Positions 11,216-19,736 of a DNA stretch of 64,000 nt are shown here, piece by piece; within the stretch, counting starts at the first letter, position 1; the number at the start of each line of letters is the position of its first letter. The DNA is from Ypsolopha sequella (Eukaryota > Arthropoda > Insecta > Lepidoptera > Ypsolophidae): contig CAKOHE010000120.1 of assembly GCA_934047225.1 (NCBI GenBank), positions 533,775 to 597,774 on the forward strand, read 5' to 3'. A model generated the notes under the pieces. It saw nothing but the letters and a program-made list of their open reading frames with translations, did not search any database and was not told the origin of the DNA. Position numbers and translations under genes: made by a program.

Positions 11216-11790
11216 CACGACACTGTTTGTTTGTAACCGTATGTCCATGTATAGGTATTACTGCAGTATAGACGTGCGCGTCTGTGACGAAAGGAACTTC
11301 GTTCCAACCGGGTGTCCCACGACACTGTTTGTTTGTAACCGTATGTCCATGTATAGGTATTACTGCAGTATAGACGTGCGCGTCTGTGACGAAAGGAACT
11401 TCGTTCCAACCGGGTGTCCCACGACACTGTTTGTTTGTAACCGTATGTCCATGTATAGGTATTACTGCAGTATAGACGTGCGCGTCTGTGACGAAAGGAA
11501 CTTCGTTCCAACCGGGTGTCCCACGACACTGTTTGTTTGTAACCGTATGTCCATGTATAGGTATTACTGCAGTATAGACGTGCGCGTCTGTGACGAAAGG
11601 AACTTCGTTCCAACCGGGTGTCCCACGACACTGTTTGTTTGTAACCGTATGTCCATGTATAGGTATTACTGCAGTATAGACGTGCGCGTCTGTGACGAAA
11701 GGAACTTCGTTCCAACCGGGTGTCCCACGACACTGTTTGTTTGTAACCGTATGTCCATGTATAGGTATTACTGCAGTATAGACGTGCGCG
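11216..11790. repeat. 102-bp minisatellite, about 5.6 copies, open on both strands
   Basis: Unit begins CCACGACACTGTTTGTTTGT and contains CCATGTATAGGTATTACTGC and GACGAAAGGAACTTCGTTCC. Copies are almost identical. Because 102 is divisible by 3, frames stay open across the array: plus gives MSMYRYYCSIDVRVCDERNF-type repeats and minus gives SWDTRLERSSFRHRRARLYC-type repeats. No start context or splice evidence suggests translation. The last unit is cut by the hAT-like MITE and resumes at 12,313. Confidence 0.95.
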
Positions 11791-12312
11791 CAGTGGCGTA
11801 GCTAGGTAGGCAAAGGCCCCGGTGCATAGAGAAAAAATCGGGCCCTCACCCCTTCTTTCACGGTAGCTTCAACTTATATTGGCCTTCAAAATTATAGATA
11901 GGAATAAGAATAGGATACAGGATACAGTGGTTGAACTAATCATTAGAAGGCTTAATCCATACGTCATCTCTATGAGGGGTAAAATCTCTGTGTTTATATA
12001 AAAGAAAATGGGATTAAATAAGCAACGACGCTTTATAAAATCTTTATTATACAGATGAGATCAATAGATGACAAAGAAAAACTATTTTTAACAGAGTTCC
12101 CTGTCCAATTCACAACCTCTTGCGCCCTTTAATTTTTGCGAATTCGTCTATAACTTCACTTGAAAATTCTTGTGAGCAGGGTCGAGGTTTTCTAGCTTCA
12201 GGAGCTGGCGAATTGGCTGACCCGCTCTTTTCAAAGCTTAGGTTGGAGGGCCCCCTGAGCTCCGGGGCCCTGGTGCACTGCACCAGCTGGCCCTATGATA
12301 GCTACGCCACTG
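11791..12312. mobile_element. hAT-like MITE with 8-bp target duplication
   Basis: Ends CAGTGGCGTAGCTA and TAGCTACGCCACTG are perfect inverted repeats. The flanks carry an exact 8-bp duplication CGTGCGCG (11,783-11,790 and 12,313-12,320). 8-bp duplications and CAGTG-type ends are typical of hAT elements. It is inserted into the last unit of the 102-bp array, so it is younger than the array. Confidence 0.92.
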
Positions 12313-12669
12313 CGTGCGCGTCTGTGACGAAAGGAACTTCGTTCCAACCGGGTGTCCCACGACACCTCTCGTATATTTTTTCAATATTACATGCCTATTT
12401 TATAGCTATTTACGACTAATCAAAACTGGGTACAGCGGGTCTACCGCGTAATTCTCATTTTCATCAACATCAACTTGAGATTGAAATTTGACGTGCGTGC
12501 GACGACGCCCGCCTAACATGCCATCTCTTTTGCACGCGTTGAATTTCTCATGCATTTGCTTGAAGTTGATACAAATGAGAATTACGCGGTAGTGCCCCAG
12601 GTCAGTGGCTGCCACAAATTAGTATTTCCGCTTGTCAACTAATTAGCGATGATTTTCATGAACGTCTGT

Positions 12670-13149
12670 CACGGCCGTAGCTAGGGGGAGGGGGGGGGGG
12701 GCATTGTGGGGCAATGCCCTACCTTGAAATCACAATAAATTTTCATAACAAAACAACAATCTTCAATTTTTAGAGGTTACTTTTGTGCTGCAATAATTTT
12801 CCATGTATATTTTCATAGAAAACCAGCTAATTTCTACTTCGATTTCACACACCCAAAAGGCCTTTGCTCAGATATAAATGTGTGAGTGTAAAAGCCACTA
12901 AAGCCACAGAGTGTTTGTAAAATATGTTCATTTAGTTCGTCAGGTGACAAAGTTTCGAGGAATTTCGGAAAAATATAATTTTTAAAAAGCATTTTTTTGT
13001 GTGTAATCGATACAATAATTGTATTTTTATTGCTATAAATTGAATATTCATTGATTTCGCGTTGGATAAATTTATGATAAGTTTTTTACTTCCGCCCTAC
13101 CTGTAACCAATGCTGCCCTACCTCAAATTCGACTCTAGCTACAGCCCTG
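12670..13149. mobile_element. Second hAT-like MITE with 8-bp target duplication
   Basis: Ends CACGGCCGTAGCTAG and CTAGCTACAGCCCTG, with exact 8-bp flanking duplication ACGTCTGT (12,662-12,669 and 13,150-13,157). Related in its ends to the 11,791 element but distinct inside. It lies in the UHRF1 intron just downstream of the exon ending at 13,205. Confidence 0.88.
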
Positions 13150-13204
13150 ACGTCTGTGCCGAGCTGTTTGACGCGCAGGGACCCCAGCAAATGTAACAAC
13201 TTAC

Positions 13205-13319
13205 TTGTTCTCCCTGGTAAGGGTCTGGTCACAGGATTGCTCGGCGGTACGTATATTTCCGGACAGATCGCACCCTCCGCCGCCGGTGTAGGTGAACTCG
13301 TCGCCATTGTCGTATCCAC
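13205..13319 (-). pseudogene. UHRF1: UHRF1 exon: SRA 'FTYTGSGG' segment
   Basis: Acceptor ACTTCCAG and donor GTAAGT. Encodes [20 protein letters not shown], then [18 protein letters not shown]. Family: [30 protein letters not shown]. The exon is flanked closely by repeats: a hairpin MITE starts 11 bp upstream of the acceptor AG (13,333), and a hAT-like MITE ends 55 bp downstream of the exon (13,149). Confidence 0.95.
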
Positions 13320-13332
13320 CTGGAAGTAACAA

Positions 13333-13724
13333 TAGTAGTTTATGCTACAAGGGCGCAAAGGAATAAATTACGAGGACGATTTAAAACACGAGCGTAGCGA
13401 GTGTTTTAAACGTAACCGAGTAATTTATTGCTTTTACGCCCGTGTATCATACTACGTTTTTCAATGCATAGTGTGAGGAAATGAAAACAAATATAATCTT
13501 GTGAACTTTAAATTATAATTGGCTCAAAAGGACTGTATCCAGAGCCGTTAAACAGTGGAAAAAAAAGTATAACATCTATGGTACACAGGAAAGTCTTCAG
13601 GTTAGCCAACCATTGTAAATAAATTAAAAAAATAATAATAATAAAGCCCTAGGGCAAAATAATCGACTTTTTGTTCGGTTTTGATGCATAAAAAGGGGGC
13701 CTTTACGAGCACATGCATTGAAAA
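13333..13724 (+). mobile_element. Hairpin MITE family M1, copy 4, next to a splice acceptor
   Basis: Full-length copy with the same start, palindromes and GCATTGAAAA end as its relatives. Its left end lies about 11 bp from the acceptor AG (13,320-13,322) of a UHRF1 exon, so the element supplies the upstream polypyrimidine and branch-point region. Confidence 0.85.
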
Positions 13725-14112
13725 CAAACTTATGTACCAACAGTATGAATTATTCTATGCAAGCTATTGAGTAACGCCGTGCAGATACGGTACTTAAAAT
13801 GGAATACATAAATTAATCTACTTTACGGTTAGAAACAAAAAAATGAAAAAAAAAAAACGGTTTAAAAGTTTTTAATTATACTAGGAATTGTATATGTACG
13901 CATAACTTTTACTTAACAAGATTTAAGTTGGTAGCTTTTTAAATATGTTACATACTATAAGTGTTCTAAATAAGTTGCTACGGAGATCGGCTTCAACATT
14001 GTAAGTAACAAATAAATGTAATGATCTAAAAACTATCCAGACAAAGATTCTCTTTAATCACACGTTACTCTCTTTTTATTTCAATTTTCCGTCAAAAACG
14101 AAAACGTCTATC

Positions 14113-14294
14113 AGAAACACAGATGACACCCATTAGAAACACAGATGACACCCATTAGAAACACAGATGACACCCATTAGAAACACAGATGACACCCATT
14201 AGAAACACAGATGACACCCATTAGAAACACAGATGACACCCATTAGAAACACAGATGACACCCATTAGAAACACAGATGACACCCATTAGAAAC
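14113..14294 (+). repeat. 22-bp tandem repeat, about 8 copies
   Basis: Unit ACAGATGACACCCATTAGAAAC, repeated with essentially no variation, which points to recent expansion. Confidence 0.95.
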
Positions 14295-15680
14295 CGCGTG
14301 ACGTCTCAGCTTGAAAAAATATCCTTCCGGGTCAAAATGAGTTCTTGCTCAGTGACATGATGTGGAAAGTCGTCTCCAACGTCGAATCACCAAAAAGATG
14401 GCATAACATTCCACCGGTAAGTCAAAACTACTAACATTCCTTTTTATTTCACCAGTCTTAAGACCCTTAATATCGCCAAATGGGTACTTTCTAAAGCCTA
14501 CTCCTCTTTTATGGCCAAACCAAAAATATTGAAAAAGTATTATGGATTATCAACTCTAGGATAACATATGCAACATTTTTCTTTTTCGTACCACCAAAAC
14601 TTCTATATGAAAAATTGTTTTAACTGAATGGTGTTTTTTGGCTTGAATTTCCTACTGCTCCTAAGCTGCTTAGGCGATTTAATTCATTTATGCTTTGATA
14701 AATAGATACACTTTATAGCTATAAATATAACATAGAATTATTCAATCGAACAATCACGTCCATGTGAAAAGTATTATTTTCTCCTATTTTGCCCTATCAA
14801 GGACGCAGCGAGCGTCGTAACAGCCACCACGCATTGTGCACTGATATGAACGTTATTTCAATGTCATTTCCGTTGATATTCGTACAGACAAACATCAAGC
14901 TGCTAATTTGGCGACGGTAATCGCCTTAACAGAGGTCAACTTATAATGGCACATATCATATATAATTCGAAATACTTAGGCAGTGCGTTGAAGTCTTTTT
15001 GAAATATCTCTTTCTCTCACTACATAAATCAAAATAGTCGTCCTTTTCCGTCGAAAGCACGTGCAAAGGCAGCGATGTGCTTTCATGTGCTTAAGTTAGT
15101 TTTCGATTCTTTTTGTTATTTTTGGGAAACTATATTTAAGAATTATGGTCAAGTAATTTGAAATGTGTTTACAAAACTTATCATAATTATCTTATTTACT
15201 TGTACTTAGACGCTACAACTATGACGATGACATTATAAAGTTATAACTTGAAAACCACTCGACGGATTTTGATGCAGTCTTTATTACATATGATTAATAG
15301 CAAAATCCATCGTTTGAGATACGCTCTAAGAATATTACATTCGTTATAAATTGATGTTTAAATGACATTCGGAATCCGCTATATGTTGCAATCCATCTTG
15401 ACCGAAATCGAATTTTCTAGACTGCTATCTCATCACTATTGCAAGTACTCGGTCGGTGCATGTCAAGCGCGTCCTTGAAATAGCCAATCACGAAGCCGCT
15501 GTGACACTCCCCGCAACCCGCACGTTCCACCAATTTTGGTGAACTCGATGCAGAAGAAAATTGCCAACATATGATATCTAATGGAAGTCATCTGTGATCA
15601 GAAATGATCAGGTTCCCTAAATTGCACAGTTTTTGCATAAATATGCTGAGTCAACTACATACTTCGTCAATGTAAAATTG
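14295..15680. other. Intron sequence, no gene seen
   Basis: AT-rich, with a fragment near 15,245-15,300 (AAAACCACTCGACGGATTTT) of the repeat family that reappears at 16,185. No supported coding frame. Confidence 0.4.
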
Positions 15681-15681
15681 A

Positions 15682-15927
15682 AATATATATTTTTTCAGTC
15701 ATTTATAAAGATATAATGCAAAGCTATATATTTTTTCAGTCATTTATAAAGATATAATGCAAAGCTATATATTTTTTCAGTCATTTATAAAGATATAATG
15801 CAAAGCTATATATTTTTTCAGTCATTTATAAAGATATAATGCAAAGCTATATATTTTTTCAGTCATTTATAAAGATATAATGCAAAGCTATATATTTTTT
15901 CAGTCATTTATAAAGATATAATGCAAA
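15682..15927 (+). repeat. 41-bp tandem repeat, 6 copies
   Basis: Unit includes TTTTTTCAGTCATTTATAAA and GATATAATGCAAAGC. CAGTC recurs every 41 bp (15,696, 15,737, 15,778, 15,819, 15,860, 15,901). Copies are near identical. Confidence 0.95.
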
Positions 15928-16136
15928 GCCTTACCTAATTGGATAACTTTCAATCAATAAGTACAATTTTTGTAAATGATGCTTTTTAACTTTTTCTCTA
16001 ATGCGGTTTGAGTTTTATCAATACATATAATAAAAGAGTAGAACCCTCTGGGTCTGTACATTGGAGAAAAGTAATAAAAATAGAAAGGGGGTGACTAAAT
16101 AAGAGTAATAGAACATAAATCAGTGACGTTTAGAAT

Positions 16137-16270
16137 CCTTTTCTGTCTGTCTGTCTGTTCGTTCGCGAACATCTCCGAAACTACTAAACGGATTTTGATG
16201 TAGTTTTCGCAGGTGGACGGGGCTCAATTTGGAGCAAATATAGGCTTTATTTCATTAAAATCGAACGACG
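16137..16270 (+). repeat. Dispersed lepidopteran repeat tail (CTGTCTGTCTGT block)
   Basis: TTCTGTCTGTCTGTCTGTTC, then CTACTAAACGGATTTTGATG. The sequence is a familiar terminal segment of dispersed repeats in moth and butterfly genomes. Limits uncertain. Confidence 0.5.
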
Positions 16271-16562
16271 GAAAAAAAAGTTATCGTCATTTATCGATTT
16301 TGGGAATTTACTTTTTTACTGTTAGAAGTTACATAGCAAATAATAATTTCTAGCGTTAAAGGCATATAGACGTCACGAATGAGTATTAGAAGAAAACAAG
16401 AAAGCTTTGGTTAGAAGTATGTAACGTATCAAATTTTAGTACACAAACATTAGTCCTTTACGTACTCAATTGGCAAATTGACTTACCATGGAGGCTATCC
16501 AGCACTTCCAGCTTTCTTAGAAATTTGAAATTCCGTTCACAAATATATCTTATAGCATATTT

Positions 16563-16830
16563 ATAGGAAAAAACCGGCCAAGTGCGAGTCAGACTCGCGT
16601 ACCTAGGGTTCGGTATTGTATATGATACATTTAATTTTGTCATTTCTTTGTGAATTTTTCAACCGCTTTATTTTTCCTATAATCTTTACGTAAACACATA
16701 TTACCATGATTTTTTTTTTATATTTTTCAGTCCACCAGTTTTGGAGATAAGGAGGGGGGGACATACATTTTTTATGGCTTTTCAAGGATTTCTCGGAATA
16801 GAAGCAATTAAATAGAGCCAAACTATATAT
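16563..16830 (+). repeat. Dispersed lepidopteran repeat (CCGGCCAAGTGCGAGT)
   Basis: Starts AAAAACCGGCCAAGTGCGAG then CTAGGGTTCGGTA. This is a recurrent lepidopteran repeat end. A diverged relative starts at about 26,583 and the opposite type of end (TACTACAGAACCCTAAAAAG) is at about 63,234. Confidence 0.6.
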
Positions 16831-17006
16831 TTTTACATTCAGATTTTTAATAGGTACCTACATACAATTTGATACCCATAATGCATTTTTATATAAAAAA
16901 AAAAAATTTTTCTTCTTTTTTATATTTCTCATTTGTGCGCAACTTTTTTTAATCGCTATAGTTTTTCTGTAATTGGCCAGTTATGATCTATAATCGACAT
17001 TCCAAC

Positions 17007-17631
17007 AAGACCTTTAAACCAAAGATAATCATCCCGGAAGGCACGCATCAGTATATGACCTGATAGGCACGCTGCGGCCACGCTCGGTTCCGGCAACCTG
17101 CGGCTGGTTGTGATGCTGCCGGAGGGGGAGGACCTCAATGAGTGGGTCGCCGTCAATACGGTGGACTTCTTCAATCAGATCAACATGCTGTACGGCACGA
17201 TAACGGAGTTCTGCACGGAGGAGTCGTGCGCGGTGATGTTGGCCGGACCCAAGTACGAGTACCACTGGGCAGATGGACACACAGTCAAGAAGCCCATCAA
17301 GTGCTCCGCGCTCAAGTACATCGACTACCTGATGACGTGGGCGCAGGACCAGCTCGACGACGAGACGCTCTTACGAGATAGGCGTGCCGTTTCCGAAGAA
17401 CTTCCTGGGCATGGCGAAGACGATCCTGAAGCGACTGTTCCGCGTGTACGCGCAAATCTACCACCAGCACTTCCCGGAGGTGGTGCAGCTTGGGGAGGAG
17501 GCGCAGCACAACACCTCCTTCAAGCACTTCATCTTCTTCGTGCAGGAGTTCAACCTGATCGAGCGTCGCGAGCTGGCGCCGCGCCGCTGCAGGAGCTGAT
17601 AGAGAAGCTCACTGCCAAGGAGGCGCGATGA
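17007..17631 (+). pseudogene. mats: Processed pseudogene of MOB kinase activator 1 (mats)
   Basis: MOB1/Mats is the co-activator of the Warts/LATS kinase in the Hippo pathway. The copy runs without introns from near the N-terminus (KTFKPK..IPEGTHQY) to the end (LQELIEKLTAKEAR-stop). Strong blocks are MLPEGEDLNEWVAVNTVDFF, NQINMLYGTITEFCTEESCA, PFPKNF, AKTILKRLFRVYAQIYHQHF and HFIFFVQEFNLIERRELAP. Frame breaks fall after THQY, after DLI, after DDETLL (about 8 bases lost before IGVPFPKNF) and after ELAP. Loss of introns plus frameshifts indicates a retrocopy. It matches MOB1 (DLNEWVAVNTVDFFNQINML), not MOB3. Confidence 0.92.
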
Positions 17632-17960
17632 TGTGTCACTACAGCACCTCGCTCTCTCCTACGCACGTCCTACTGCCCTATTATAATGATAGTCCTAGGT
17701 GCAGCTCCCACATACTGTAGAAACCCCATCGACTTGTGGACTAACGACACATTTAGATTATAGTCGAGTGTGAATATGAATTATAATTATGAATTTTGTA
17801 AACGTTTGTGATACTCGTGTGAACTGAAGACGGCATTGACGACGAGCGTGTGACGTCACGGCGCTATGACGTCACACGCTCGGGAGATCGGTATATTGCT
17901 GCAGAGGAGATTGCCTCCGTATACAAAATTGATTAGGATATAAAGTAAGTTTTATATAAG
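17632..17960 (+). other. Probable 3' UTR carried by the mats retrocopy
   Basis: Sequence downstream of the retrocopy stop stays higher in GC than the surrounding intron until about 17,900, as expected if mRNA-derived. No poly(A) tract is seen at its end. Confidence 0.4.
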
Positions 17961-18768
17961 TAATTTAAATGATTTAGATTTCATACGAAGGGAGCAAAAT
18001 AATATTATTACGTCGAGGAAGTTATTTGGAATCCAGAGGAGAGCGAGGGATTCTAAAATACGTCGCCTGAGGAAAAATAATTTTGCGGCCGTGTGAGACA
18101 CTCTACTTTTCATCCCATCTATGAGGAAAAGAAATAAAAGGCACTATTAGATACAAATCTAGAACTTATGTATTAACACAATGACACAATTCGGAAAAGA
18201 ATTATTTCTTTGAAATAGGCAAATTTTTGGAAACCAGGCCAAGAAAACAGACTTCGAAAAAGTCTTCGCTCCGTTTGCATTTTTCCATGTGAGGAAATTA
18301 TCATACGCTTTCGAATATTTTTCTCGGGATTTACAGGGTAAGAGGTTTTCTATGCGTCTCTTATTATATTTTCGGGTATTAATTTATAATTTATATTATA
18401 TTTCACTATCTGACGAAACCATTTCTATTTAATTATATTAAAATTAAAATTATGCTATGAATGGTATTCGTACCTAGCACGTAGTTCGCGCGTTTATCAT
18501 TTCATTTTTTTTTTTTTAATACAGCCGGCCGCGCTGCCCAGATAACCGGCCAGTAACTTTTTTATACAATATTTTCGTTCAAACTCTTTGTTCACGAAAC
18601 ACTATAAGAAACAACATTCATGTTCCAAATTCAAAACTCATTACTGCCCTTTGAAAGTCTCGCAGAAAAGACCTACTTTGTTCGCACTTATTGAAGAACC
18701 AATCATCGTTTTTCGAATAGATGGGATGAAAAAGTAATTAGAAATAGGTAATAAAGTAGGTAGTTTAC

Positions 18769-18859
18769 CAGAAAGCACGATGCTGTAGGCTCCCTCGACA
18801 TCTCTGCCGTGGATCCCAGAAACCGGCGCCGGCGGTCTGTGAACGCCTGACTCTGAGAG
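18769..18859 (-). pseudogene. UHRF1: UHRF1 exon: SRA 'SESGVHRP' segment
   Basis: Acceptor GTTGCAG and donor GTAAAC. Encodes LSESGVHRPPAPVSGIHGRD, then VEGAYSIVLSG. Family counterpart: SESGVHRPHVAGIHGR..DGAYSLVLAGG. Phase 0 in, phase 1 out; the split Gly is completed at 13,319. Confidence 0.95.
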
Positions 18860-19736
18860 CTGCAACAACGAACAACAATCTACAGACACATTCCTACAAT
18901 AATCTATTAGGTCTGGTTTCCCAACAATAAATATATATTAAATTATTACTATGAGTAAGGATGTCCCAAGGACGATAAAAAGTTTGTATACTATACAAGC
19001 GAACAAGTGAATTATTGATCTGTTTTTTCATCTAATTTTGAATTCTTAGACTTAATTATAAGTCGTAAAAAACTAAAGGATAGGTATAAAATAGGTAATA
19101 AAACCCACAGGTGTGTAACAGATGAGATATAATACTTGGTCAATACAAGGTCTGTAAGGGAAGAGCTTGGCGCCTATAGCACCAGTATATACACCCTTGT
19201 AGGCGTCAAGGTAATACTATTCTGTTGTTGTGCAATTTTTTGATAAATAATAGCACATTGTTCACCGAGGGAAGAAAGGGGACGATTACCAACGAGAGGG
19301 CCTCAATACACACGGGTTGGGAATCGCACTTTCTCCCGAGTGATACATAGTGCTTTAATAATAATAATAATAATAATAATAAACACTTTATTGCACACAA
19401 AAACACAGATAAATACAGATTTAAGAGAAATACAGGGCAAAGGCGGACTTATTTCAGAAAGAAATTTCTTCCAGTCAACCATAAATGACAAAGATGAAGA
19501 AAATTTTACATTGGCTTATTAAAATTTAAAATGAGTGCATAATGAGTGATATAAATATGTATGTAACTATAATAAATATGATAATCAACATACACTACTA
19601 ACCTAAAAGTATACCTAACGACCTAACGGTCTAAAAACTAAACAAAAAGTGGGTATTAAAATAATATATATATATATATATAATATATTAAATATGATAC
19701 ATTACATAAATACGTACGATACATACATACTAGTAG

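Noticed and set aside
11215..11801. Repeat-protein genes of 172 and 186 residues
   Set aside because: They are translations of a 102-bp minisatellite, open on both strands only because the unit length is a multiple of 3.
13086..13358. 90-residue minus ORF as a separate small gene
   Set aside because: It is a wrong frame of a UHRF1 SRA exon; the correct frame between acceptor and donor gives FTYTGGGG and TAEQSCDQ.
14113..14294. CRISPR-like array
   Set aside because: The 22-bp units are directly adjacent without unique spacers, and the genome is eukaryotic.
17029..17280. Antisense frames over the mats retrocopy
   Set aside because: They arise from GC-rich codon usage of the MOB1 coding strand; no family similarity.
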